13,189 nt of DNA from JBMYQA01 sp049600855 (lineage in GTDB: Bacteria; Bacteroidota; Bacteroidia; Cytophagales; Flammeovirgaceae), in NCBI GenBank assembly GCA_049600855.1, contig JBMYQA010000161.1:1-13189 (forward strand). Direction: 5' to 3'. The notes under the pieces are model-generated. The model saw only the letters and a program-made list of their open reading frames with translations. It did no database searches and was not told where the DNA came from. The translations under genes were made by a program, and so were the position numbers. Shown here in pieces: positions 7,053 through 13,189 of this stretch; positions within the stretch are counted from its first letter, which is position 1; every line of letters begins with the position of its first letter.

Positions 7053-8135
7053 TTAATTGAGTTGTCTTTTGTAGGTTATTCCATCAATTTCTGCAATTAA
7101 GTGGATGGCAGAGGTGTATAGGTTAACTCTTTTATTTCTCCAGCCAGGTAAGCCCGAATAGGGTTTCCAGTCTGCTTGAACGCCTGTTTTGCTGGTGAAA
7201 AATAAACCTCGATTGGTACTGATGTATAATTTATCGCGGTGCGTTACCATAGAATACAATTGGGTAGGATCATCTTGAGGTTTTAAGCCATGGGCATAAT
7301 ACTTCCACGTTTTACCTCCATTGGTACTTCTATAAATATACCCTCTACTCGTAGCTGCGAAGACTTCATAGCTGGTTTCATCTGATACAAATTGCACGAC
7401 TGAACCAGTTGGAGGAACACTGTTCGGAACAAAACGGTACGATTTTACTTTCCAACTGTTATCGCAAATTTGGCCGCTGAGGTCAAGTACATAAACGAAA
7501 GGACCTGAACCGCCAATGATCAACCCTTTATTTTTCATATACCCAAACACATTGGTCATGGTTCCGTTCACACGTCTACCATTCTGGAATGCAGTGAGTG
7601 ACCTACAATTCCGACTGGTACTCATACACATCACATCGGTTGCTCCATTTAATACAAAGGTGCAGTTTGCATGTGCTAACGAACCAACCATTCCCAAGCC
7701 TTGTATCCTACCTGTGGTTCGTTCGCGCGCTGAAATTTGGTTGGGTGAATTTTTTTTGATGCTGCCTGTATAAAAGATTCCAGATTGCCCAGAAGTACCT
7801 GCATAGGCCAAAATTTCGGTTTTGACTCCAGCAACAATCTGTACCTGTAAATCTGTAAATGTGGCTTGACTCCCTTGTACTTTAGGCCAATTATTTCTTG
7901 GGGTATTTAATAATAAATCAGCCTTGTAAATGCCTTTATTGGTGGCAAAATAAGTTCCTTGAGACCAAAATACGACATCGTGAACTTTATTTACACCAGT
8001 AGGCATGAGCTGAATTGTCCAAACTCCTTCAGGCGCTTTTTCTTTAGCCGTTTCTTTCTCTGGTTTACCAAATGCAAATAAGAATGGGATTAGCAAGCAG
8101 ATTAGGAGTGGCTGCCAGTTTGTACGTTTACTCAT
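7053..8135 (-). CDS. Secreted beta-propeller-like protein with Asp-box (BNR-like)
   Basis: A 360-residue protein with a signal peptide (basic MSKRTNW, hydrophobic 9-22) and a Lys/Glu-rich linker to about residue 35. The rest is rich in short beta-strands with propeller-like rhythm. Examples are TYFATNKGIYKAD at 61-73, EVFAATSRGYIYRSTNGG at 257-274 and LYISTNRGLFFTS at 303-315. An Asp-box, STNGGKTW at 270-277, is clear. Such repeats occur in sialidase-like, sortilin-like and photosystem-assembly-type propellers, and no catalytic residues of sialidases are evident. Cys158, 170, 177 and 224 could form disulfides after export. No C-terminal secretion-system sorting domain is visible. It appears to be a single-gene unit with its own promoter-like region and terminator. 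Role unknown, possibly binding at the cell surface or in the periplasm. Confidence 0.72.
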   Translation of the reverse strand: MSKRTNWQPLLICLLIPFLFAFGKPEKETAKEKAPEGVWTIQLMPTGVNKVHDVVFWSQGTYFATNKGIYKADLLLNTPRNNWPKVQGSQATFTDLQVQIVAGVKTEILAYAGTSGQSGIFYTGSIKKNSPNQISARERTTGRIQGLGMVGSLAHANCTFVLNGATDVMCMSTSRNCRSLTAFQNGRRVNGTMTNVFGYMKNKGLIIGGSGPFVYVLDLSGQICDNSWKVKSYRFVPNSVPPTGSVVQFVSDETSYEVFAATSRGYIYRSTNGGKTWKYYAHGLKPQDDPTQLYSMVTHRDKLYISTNRGLFFTSKTGVQADWKPYSGLPGWRNKRVNLYTSAIHLIAEIDGITYKRQLN

Positions 8136-8165
8136 CTTTTTAAAAGTTTAGTTGGTAAAATAGAA

Positions 8166-8190
8166 TTTGTAATTGCATCATGATTACAAA
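8166..8190. promoter_or_regulatory. 25-bp dyad, candidate operator of the propeller gene
   Basis: TTTGTAAT (8166-8173) and ATTACAAA (8183-8190) form a perfect 8-bp inverted repeat around a 9-base spacer. The right arm overlaps the minus-strand TTTGTA of the predicted -7-like box, so a dimeric regulator bound here would cover the likely start of transcription. Dyads of this size can occur by chance in AT-rich DNA. Confidence 0.35.
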
Positions 8191-8225
8191 GTACGCGGAT
8201 CACCTCAACGAGATCAATCCGCAAA
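8185..8225 (-). promoter_or_regulatory. Promoter-like 41-bp arrangement upstream of the propeller gene
   Basis: On the minus strand TTTGCGGATTGAT (8213-8225) is followed after 16 bases by GCGTACTTTGTA (8185-8196), ending 49 bases before the ATG. It is the twin of the arrangement at 6060-6100, with 28 of 41 positions identical and the matches concentrated in the two end blocks. A further inverted pair, GCGGAT (8195-8200) and ATCCGC (8217-8222), lies inside it. Confidence 0.5.
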
Positions 8226-8324
8226 TTCTGCCAATTTGCACTCCGTAAAAACACGTACTAGACGGTGTTATATGAGATGAGTTCAAGTGATTTCTTGCTA
8301 AAATGCAAAAGTGAAACGATACGG

Positions 8325-9707
8325 CTAGTTGGATTGGGCTAGCCAAAAAGGGATTTGCGTATAAAATTTGAGCTGATAGTGGGTGGTATCTGTGGTATTC
8401 GAATCAGTGGAGTTGTTCGTGACCGCAGTTCTTTTTCTAATCTCTAAGGTATTTTTCCCTTGAGGCAAATTCGCCGTAGGAATGTATGTCACTATACCAA
8501 TTTCTTTTTTATTGGTATGCGTATGAAATAAGTATTCCAGCGAATCTACCCGTTCATTATTGAGGTACACTCCGTAAAAATCACTTAAGCAAGCTAAGGC
8601 TTCATGGGGCTTTGCTTCAGATTTTGGCCGCCCAACAACTTGCCGCTCATTAATGTAAAAGTTTGTGCCTTTTGATCGGTTAAACCCCTCTTTGAGCACA
8701 GGCTTGTAACAATAGTTTATCAATGCGTCATTATCGCGCACATTGTACCGAATAAATAAGCGAATAAACGGATCAGTAATGATATCATTCTGGATACATG
8801 CAGTAGAAATAAATGCGTCTTTACCTAACTGATTTTCATAATGATTGGATTGCACAACATGTCGTTCAATCTTATCTGGAATAAAAATGTAATACTCAAA
8901 TGTATAAGCATGAAACATAAAGGAAAGGCTCAAATAAGCAAAAAATATGAGTCCTAGCTTTCGTTTGGAGAATTGATGAATAAAGTTGTAATAAATTCCC
9001 CTATACAAAGGAGCCAAGGTAATGATGCCATAGAAATAATAAAATGGGTAATAGATGCGACCCAACCAATTTTTCTTTTTAATCCATCCAAGGGTTAAAA
9101 AATCAACTAAGTAAATTAAACTACTGACAAACAAGGTAATGCCTACGATACTCGATAAATGGCTTAAAATGGTGTGAATCCCCCATGTGCTGATAGACTC
9201 CAACGCATTTATTACGGTGGTAAACGCAATTAAAAATGTTGTAAAAAGTAAAAAAGAAATGAAGCAAAGCACAATTAAGAAGGTGAAAGCAAAAATAGAG
9301 CTACAAATTTGATCGAGCCAGGTGGTTAGCTCATGTAGTGACTTTACCCTTTTACGGAGCTTTTCCGTAAAAAAGCTGCCATAGCCAAGCTTGTCAAAAT
9401 CTATTTCCGACGAAACCGAATCGAGGCCAATTACCCCAATCCAAAAAGCCCTTAACACTACGTGAAAAAATAGGTTAATGCCAGTGAGTTTTACAGCCAT
9501 CTGAATTACAATGAGGGCATATTGCCACAATCCATCCACATTGGCGTGAAATGCCAAATACTGTATGCCTTCATCTAAGTAATCTGAAATGCTGAAAATA
9601 GCCGCTATCGAGAAGCCTGACACCAACAGTTCCATTTGCCAGCTATCTCTTCCCAATTTTTTCAGCCATTCCAAATAATGGGCTTCGGTGTGTTTATCTT
9701 CTGCCAT
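8325..9707 (-). CDS. Six-helix membrane protein with C-terminal soluble domain, unknown function
   Basis: A 460-residue protein that I cannot place in a named family. About six membrane helices are visible, near residues 25-45, 60-95 (one long or two short), 136-165, 180-205, 215-238 and 250-272. After an aromatic-rich boundary (EYYIFIP at 271-277), residues about 280-460 form a soluble beta-rich domain. This domain contains Cys304, 333 and 373 and a Thr/Asn/Ser-rich stretch near 427-443 before the end. The N-terminal 20 residues are charged and lack a signal peptide. The ATG lies 9 bases after the TPM gene stop, and the TGAGG at that stop could act as ribosome binding site, so it is the third gene of the lemA operon. 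Whether the soluble part is periplasmic depends on helix count and is unresolved. Confidence 0.7.
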   Translation of the reverse strand: MAEDKHTEAHYLEWLKKLGRDSWQMELLVSGFSIAAIFSISDYLDEGIQYLAFHANVDGLWQYALIVIQMAVKLTGINLFFHVVLRAFWIGVIGLDSVSSEIDFDKLGYGSFFTEKLRKRVKSLHELTTWLDQICSSIFAFTFLIVLCFISFLLFTTFLIAFTTVINALESISTWGIHTILSHLSSIVGITLFVSSLIYLVDFLTLGWIKKKNWLGRIYYPFYYFYGIITLAPLYRGIYYNFIHQFSKRKLGLIFFAYLSLSFMFHAYTFEYYIFIPDKIERHVVQSNHYENQLGKDAFISTACIQNDIITDPFIRLFIRYNVRDNDALINYCYKPVLKEGFNRSKGTNFYINERQVVGRPKSEAKPHEALACLSDFYGVYLNNERVDSLEYLFHTHTNKKEIGIVTYIPTANLPQGKNTLEIRKRTAVTNNSTDSNTTDTTHYQLKFYTQIPFWLAQSN

Positions 9708-9716
9708 AATACTGCC

Positions 9717-10178
9717 TCAATCACCTTTAGATAATTCATCAGAAATTTCGTTTTCGTCATCGTCTTGATAAGGGAAATGCATTTTGAGTTGCTCTCCCGC
9801 CATTGTGATGCCTTTTTGTATACCAGCGACAAACTTTCCTTCTTTGAATCTATTCCGCATATTTTTCTTGATTTCCTCCCAAAAGTTTTCTGGCACCACA
9901 CGGTTTATTCCCTCATCTGCCACAATAGCAAATTTGTGCGATTCCATGGCAAGGTAGAATAAAACGCCATTGCGCTGTGCGGTCTCATGCATGTCCAATT
10001 CAGCAAATAATTCAAGAGCTCGTGCAAACGCATCATTCTTACAGGTACTTTCTACATGCACTTTGATTTCGCCTGAAGTCGCCTGTTCCGCCTCTTCAAT
10101 GGCTTGGATCAGCGCTTTTTCTTCTTCTGGTGTAAAGAATTGTTTCTTTTTGGATTTAGTAAATAAATTCATGATCAT
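9717..10178 (-). CDS. TPM-domain protein (Psb32/MOLO-1/YgcG-related), cytosolic form
   Basis: A 153-residue protein made of one TPM domain. Family blocks are FFTPEEEKALIQAIEEAE at 14-31, SGEIKVHVES at 35-44, RNGVLFYLAMESHKFAIVAD at 69-88, INRVVPENFWEEI at 91-103, RFKEGKFVAGIQKGI at 110-124 and GEQLKMHFP at 128-136, followed by an acidic tail. Unlike the YgcG branch it has no signal peptide, no membrane helix and no Gly-rich C-terminus, so it should be cytosolic or act on a cytoplasmic face. TPM proteins commonly neighbour LemA genes. Their activity in this setting is not settled, although plant relatives have been linked to photosystem repair and phosphatase activity. It starts 7 bases after the lemA stop. 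Met1 (10178) and Met3 (10172) are both usable starts. Confidence 0.88.
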   Translation of the reverse strand: MIMNLFTKSKKKQFFTPEEEKALIQAIEEAEQATSGEIKVHVESTCKNDAFARALELFAELDMHETAQRNGVLFYLAMESHKFAIVADEGINRVVPENFWEEIKKNMRNRFKEGKFVAGIQKGITMAGEQLKMHFPYQDDDENEISDELSKGD

Positions 10179-10185
10179 TTCTGTT

Positions 10186-11205
10186 TTATAAATCCACTTT
10201 TGGCGTTTCCATCGCTTTTTTGGATGCTTTAAAGTATCCTTTCTCAGAGAAACCTAACAGGTTTTGTGGAAATTGGCGGATATAGCTATTGTAAGCTTGT
10301 ACCATCTTGTTGTATTTTCTCCGTTCTACTGCTATCCGATTTTCTGAACCTTCTACTTGAACTTGCAAATTGCTAAATGCTTCCATTGCACCTAAACGTT
10401 CATCACTTGCAGCATCTGAAAATAATTTTTCGAGAATTTCACTCAACGCTTCTTGATGTTGCTGAAAGGTCATCAGTTCCTCTGCCGAAGGAGCATTCAG
10501 ATCAATTGTTGCCAGATTTTGGTGAAGTTGTGTAAGTTGCGCTAACCTATCTTTTTCGAAGTTAGCAGCAGATTTTACGGTGTTTACCAATTGGGGAATC
10601 AAATCAGCTCGTCGTTGATACACATTTTCTACCTGCGCCCAAGCTTGGTTCACCTTTTCCTCTTGTAGCACCGCAGCATTTCGTACCTTCATTCCCCCAA
10701 AAAATAAGAGCACGATTACTAACCCGAACGCACCAAAAATAAATAGCTTTTGGCTCTTTTTCGTTTTTGAAACGGCTTCTTTTTCGGTGCGCAACTTACT
10801 TAAAAGTGTTAATGTAGGGGCGTGCCCTGGCGCAATTTTTAACGCGCGATGCACTAATTCCTGCGCAGTTTTCGCATCTGTGGGATTTTGATGCTCTTCA
10901 AAGCGTTCTACATGTGCTTGTGCTTTGTAATATAGGGCATCAATGTGATAAGGATTCAGCACTACTGCTTCTGCTAAGGAATTGATGGCATCCGTCCAGT
11001 TTTGGTGTACGATCAGTTCTTTTCCATTCTTCAGATGGCCTTCAAATGCGCGTTGAGACTCCTGCCATTCTTGTTCAGTCACGCCCATTTCTAGGGCAAT
11101 TTGCTTCAGCTCAGCAGGAGTGAGGATGTTTTCTTGTTCGGAGAACTGCAATTCATACATTTTCTCCACGTACTTGGCTAACGCTTTTTCAGAATCGGAA
11201 GACAT
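10186..11205 (-). CDS. TPR-TM-LemA fusion protein
   Basis: A 339-residue protein in three parts. Residues 1-55 are a helical lead-in with the motif LTPAELKQIALEMGVTEQEW at 28-47. Residues about 58-140 look like two TPR units, with QNWTDAINSLAEAVVLNPYH at 68-87 and a second repeat ending ALKIAPGHAPTL at 121-132. A single membrane helix (about 153-171) follows, preceded by KTKKSQK. Residues 176-330 are a typical LemA domain: VNQAWAQVENVYQRRADLIP at 185-204, LVNTVKSAANFEKDRL at 206-221, and LQVQVEGSENRIAVERRKYN at 280-299, then a closing PQNLLGFSEKGYFKA stretch. Canonical LemA proteins are shorter (around 185-200 residues) and start directly with the membrane helix, so the TPR part is an addition. 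LemA function remains unclear. It is the first gene of a tight cluster with TPM and membrane-protein genes. Confidence 0.88.
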   Translation of the reverse strand: MSSDSEKALAKYVEKMYELQFSEQENILTPAELKQIALEMGVTEQEWQESQRAFEGHLKNGKELIVHQNWTDAINSLAEAVVLNPYHIDALYYKAQAHVERFEEHQNPTDAKTAQELVHRALKIAPGHAPTLTLLSKLRTEKEAVSKTKKSQKLFIFGAFGLVIVLLFFGGMKVRNAAVLQEEKVNQAWAQVENVYQRRADLIPQLVNTVKSAANFEKDRLAQLTQLHQNLATIDLNAPSAEELMTFQQHQEALSEILEKLFSDAASDERLGAMEAFSNLQVQVEGSENRIAVERRKYNKMVQAYNSYIRQFPQNLLGFSEKGYFKASKKAMETPKVDL

Positions 11206-11238
11206 GTTGTGTTTAGTTGATGAACACCCCTAAACTAC

Positions 11239-11273
11239 AAAAAAGGGAGGAGAATAGCTCATTCCCTCCCTTT
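11239..11273 (-). terminator. Strong intrinsic terminator just before lemA
   Basis: AAAGGGAGG plus GAAT (11242-11255, one bulged A) pairs with ATTC plus CCTCCCTTT (11261-11273) around an AGCTC loop, about 13 bp. On the minus strand the stem runs into TTTTTT. It lies about 150 bases after the metallo-hydrolase stop but only 33 bases before the lemA ATG. It either ends the upstream transcript or acts as an attenuator in a lemA leader. Confidence 0.8.
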
Positions 11274-11423
11274 GTCGATTACCTCAAGTTGCTTAAATAC
11301 GATTTTTAGGACTCATGTATGATTCCAAAATTGTGTTGGATAGCGTAAGATTGGATTCATTGTCAATCGTATTCTAATGGTAAAGACATTAGCCCCTAAA
11401 AAATGGTTGCCCTCAAATAATCT

Positions 11424-12425
11424 CTAAAACAAATATTCTTCACCAATGGCTAACTCCTGCAAGTTGCCATTAAGTTGTTTTTGATCGTGAAAGTTTCGCA
11501 TCATCTTGATGGGTTCACCGAGGGGTTCATCGGATAAGTCGTAAGTGCCATAGTGCATGGGAATAAAGTGGCGAGCTTCCAATTCATTAAAGGCTTTCAC
11601 GGCATCTTCTGGACTAATGTGTGCATCTTTCATAAAATGGATGGGCTTATATGCGCCAATGGGCATTAAACAAAAATCAATGTTTTCATAGAAACCGCCA
11701 ATTTCTTTGAAGTGATTCCCGTAAGCCGTATCTCCAGCAAAATAAATCTTCGTTTTCCCATCTGTGATCATGAAACTCCCCCACAACATTAGGTTAAAAT
11801 CTGTTATTCCTCTGCGATTCCAGTGAATGGCGGGGAGAAAGTGAATGGTAATATCCTCTTCAATTTGAAAGGATTGCCACCAACCAGCTTCCTGATAGCA
11901 CGTATTGCCCAATTTATTGAGTAAAGGATGCATGTCTAGTGGTGTTAAAAACTCTACATCAGGATTATTCTTTAGGAGCGGTTTCAGGGAAGGGATGTCA
12001 AAATGATCGCGATGCCCATGGGACATTAAGATGTAGTCTAAGTGTTGGATATCTGTGATTTCACACGGTAATCCTGCTTTTCTGGGAACAAGGGGTAAAT
12101 CCGTTAAGCATGGATCAGTCAGAATGTTGACCTCATTAATTCGGATAAAAAAGCAGGCATGCCCTAGCCATACAATTACATTATTGTGGTGATGTAGAAA
12201 ATCGCTGTTATCAATGACTTTGAGTTGAAACCCCTCTTCTTTTTTTTCTTTTTTCTGTGGGTTTTTACTCATTTGCCATTTCAATACTTCCCAAAAACTC
12301 TTTGGATGTTCCAATACATCTCCATTTACATAAATGCCGTTGATGAGCGTATTTCCTTCATAGCCACTCTTAATGGTTTGAAGCGTTGGGTTATTTTTAA
12401 TTTTTTTCCGCATAATCAAACGCAT
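11424..12425 (-). CDS. Metallo-beta-lactamase-fold hydrolase, NAPE-PLD-like
   Basis: Predicted dinuclear zinc hydrolase of 333 residues. With Met1 at 12425, metal ligands are His136, His138, Asp140 and His141 in SHGHRDHFD, His201 in LPAIHW, bridging Asp232 in FAGDTAYG, and His291 in IPMHYGTYD. The segment AHISPED with His269 and the PAxHW motif match the N-acyl-phosphatidylethanolamine phospholipase D/UlaG-like branch more than lactamases or glyoxalases. A phosphodiesterase-type activity, possibly on a lipid, is likely, but the substrate is not shown. A Lys/Glu-rich linker lies near 55-64. The frame extends to a TTG at 12443, but ATG 12425 (or 12413) is the more likely start. It lies 22 bases after the GH3-like tail on the same strand, suggesting the original neighbour was a full GH3 gene. 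Confidence 0.88.
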   Translation of the reverse strand: MRLIMRKKIKNNPTLQTIKSGYEGNTLINGIYVNGDVLEHPKSFWEVLKWQMSKNPQKKEKKEEGFQLKVIDNSDFLHHHNNVIVWLGHACFFIRINEVNILTDPCLTDLPLVPRKAGLPCEITDIQHLDYILMSHGHRDHFDIPSLKPLLKNNPDVEFLTPLDMHPLLNKLGNTCYQEAGWWQSFQIEEDITIHFLPAIHWNRRGITDFNLMLWGSFMITDGKTKIYFAGDTAYGNHFKEIGGFYENIDFCLMPIGAYKPIHFMKDAHISPEDAVKAFNELEARHFIPMHYGTYDLSDEPLGEPIKMMRNFHDQKQLNGNLQELAIGEEYLF

Positions 12426-12447
12426 TAAGGCTATCCATAGCAATTGG

Positions 12448-13098
12448 TTAAACAGCGCTCATTTTCATTAATTCAAGAATATCATCTAAGTATTCTCGAT
12501 TGTTCGAAAGACGTGGAACTTTATTTTGTCCTCCTAGCTTTCCCCGTTTTTTCATCCAATTGTAGAATGTACCTTTTGCAGCATGGTGTACAATGGGTTT
12601 AATTAAGGCGATATCTTTTTGCCGCTTTGCATCATAATCTGAGTTCACGCTGCGAAGGGTATCATCCAATACCGAGGTAAATTGATTTAAACTACTTGGC
12701 TCTTGATCAAACTCAATCACCCATTCATGAGTTCCCTTTTTACCGGTAGCCAGATAAACAGGAGCGGCAGTAAAGTTAGACACTGTTGCTTGCGTAGCGC
12801 GGCTTGCGGCTACAATGGCTGCTTCAGCATTTTCAATAATCGCTTCGCAAATCCAATCATAATTTTTTAGCTTTTCTAAATCTTTATCGAAAGTACCTGT
12901 TTCAATATTTGCCATTTTTTCTGGGTTATCAATTGGGGCAGGTATTCCATTTAGCAATCTATCTTTTGCAGCATCAACTGCATCTTGATTAATCTCAAGA
13001 ATTAGCACCTTTATATCCCTTTCAGCACATAAACCAGCTATACCAGCACCCATAGTACCACCACCAAGAACTGCCACAGATCTAATTTCTTTTGTCAT
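12448..13098 (-). CDS. Chimeric frame: 3-hydroxyacyl-CoA dehydrogenase N-terminus joined to GH3-family C-terminus
   Basis: A 216-residue frame made of two unrelated pieces. Residues 1-88 are the NAD-binding start of a 3-hydroxyacyl-CoA dehydrogenase: AVLGGGTMGAGIAGLCAERD at 9-28 (GxGxxG dinucleotide fold), acidic Glu35, and the NYDWICEAIIE strand at 79-89. The family then continues for several hundred residues, which are absent. From about residue 92 the sequence is instead the C-terminal end of a GH3 (auxin-responsive promoter) acyl-adenylate-forming protein: NFTAAPVYLATGKKGTHEW at 108-126, SDYDAKRQKDIALIKPIV at 153-170, and KGTFYNWMKKRGKLGGQNKV at 175-194, then PRLSNNREYLDDIL. Neither enzyme is complete: the dehydrogenase lacks its catalytic His/Glu region and C-terminal domain, and GH3 lacks its AMP-binding part. 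No activity is expected. The start has a clear AGGA ribosome site, unlike neighbouring genes. Confidence 0.75.
   Translation of the reverse strand: MTKEIRSVAVLGGGTMGAGIAGLCAERDIKVLILEINQDAVDAAKDRLLNGIPAPIDNPEKMANIETGTFDKDLEKLKNYDWICEAIIENAEAAIVAASRATQATVSNFTAAPVYLATGKKGTHEWVIEFDQEPSSLNQFTSVLDDTLRSVNSDYDAKRQKDIALIKPIVHHAAKGTFYNWMKKRGKLGGQNKVPRLSNNREYLDDILELMKMSAV
12822..12840. other. Junction between two sequence sources
   Basis: This is the point within the chimeric frame where dehydrogenase homology ends and GH3 homology begins (residues about 87-93, around Glu-Asn-Ala-Glu). Hand-counted G+C is about 34% over 12841-13189 and about 42% over 12481-12840. Arginine codons right of the junction are AGA, AGG, AGA; left of it they are all CGN. 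Confidence 0.6.
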
Positions 13099-13106
13099 AT
13101 TTTTTC

Positions 13107-13189
13107 CTAAAACTTAAGTTCTTCTTTTGAAACTACAATCCCATCTTCATCTGCATAAATAAAATCGCCATCAGAAATTGTAATATTTG
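13107..13189 (-). CDS. RraA-like family protein, C-terminal end (partial)
   Basis: Only the last 27 codons lie in the window, on the minus strand, ending with TAG at 13107-13109. The visible residues include NITISDGDFIYADEDGIVVS. They match the C-terminal GDxxxADxDGVVV signature of the RraA/4-hydroxy-4-methyl-2-oxoglutarate aldolase-like (DlpA) family. Members are either RNase E regulators or metal-dependent aldolases/decarboxylases, and the fragment cannot tell which. Only 8 bases separate it from the start of the dehydrogenase-like frame, so those two were adjacent in one operon in the source genome. A catabolic operon of aldolase plus acyl-CoA dehydrogenase is possible. It belongs to the AT-richer terminal segment. 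Confidence 0.6.
   Translation of the reverse strand, partial: NITISDGDFIYADEDGIVVSKEELKF

Noticed and set aside
8323..8344. GGCTAG...CTAGCC hairpin at the end of the membrane-protein gene
   Set aside because: The 6-bp stem with a 10-base loop has no U-tract after it on the minus strand, so it is not a convincing terminator.
9662..9901. 79-codon frame on the minus strand overlapping the TPM gene
   Set aside because: The TPM frame in the same place has clear family motifs; this is an out-of-frame shadow.
11296..11373. Inverted pair AATACGATT (11296-11304) and AATCGTATT (11365-11373)
   Set aside because: The arms are 60 bases apart and only 9 bp long, which is near chance level for the region. 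It was not called as a structure.
12225..12428. Open frame of 67 codons on the plus strand
   Set aside because: It lies opposite the N-terminal, Lys-rich part of the metallo-hydrolase gene and encodes a Phe run from the complement of Lys codons. It is a shadow.
12426..12443. TTG start for the metallo-hydrolase, 4 bases after the chimeric gene
   Set aside because: In-frame ATG codons at 12425 and 12413 are better starts, and the six extra residues add nothing recognisable.

Overview
The window reads as chromosomal housekeeping and accessory DNA from a member of the Bacteroidota/Balneolota group. The evidence for this is gene content (125-residue GcvH, Cys-rich HemH, LemA/TPM cluster, GH3-family remnant, NarL-type regulator), roughly 40% G+C, start codons with little Shine-Dalgarno sequence, and promoter-like boxes ending in TTTG. 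The phylum is inferred from these traits; the genus cannot be told. No tRNA, rRNA, CRISPR array, insertion sequence or phage gene was seen.

Layout. 179-1674 (+): a PP2C-type phosphatase whose last bases overlap the start of a DUF4241 gene. 1684-3669 (-): a secreted S33 alpha/beta-hydrolase with a four-helix membrane tail, convergent with the previous pair. 3943-4320 (+): gcvH, closed by a clear intrinsic terminator. 4540-5556 (+): hemH. It converges on a small helical protein gene (5662-6006, -), and the two share a bidirectional terminator. 6150-6809 (-): an orphan NarL/FixJ response regulator. 7053-8135 (-): a secreted beta-propeller-like protein with its own terminator. 8325-11205 (-): an apparent three-gene operon of a TPR-TM-LemA fusion, a TPM-domain protein and a six-helix membrane protein. 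11424-12425 (-): an NAPE-PLD-like metallo-beta-lactamase hydrolase. 12448-13098 (-): a chimeric frame joining the start of a 3-hydroxyacyl-CoA dehydrogenase to the end of a GH3-family protein. 13107-13189 (-): the last codons of an RraA-like protein, cut by the window edge.

The most unusual item is the chimera at the right end. The join coincides with a drop in G+C from about 42% to 34% and with a switch in arginine and isoleucine codons. The last ~350 bases therefore look as if they came from another genome, either by assembly error or by recent recombination. The most plausible poorly described biological unit is the lemA-TPM-membrane protein operon, whose LemA carries an N-terminal TPR domain and a probably reversed topology. 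A second lead is a 41-bp promoter-like arrangement repeated at almost the same distance upstream of the small helical protein gene and the propeller gene, which suggests shared control.
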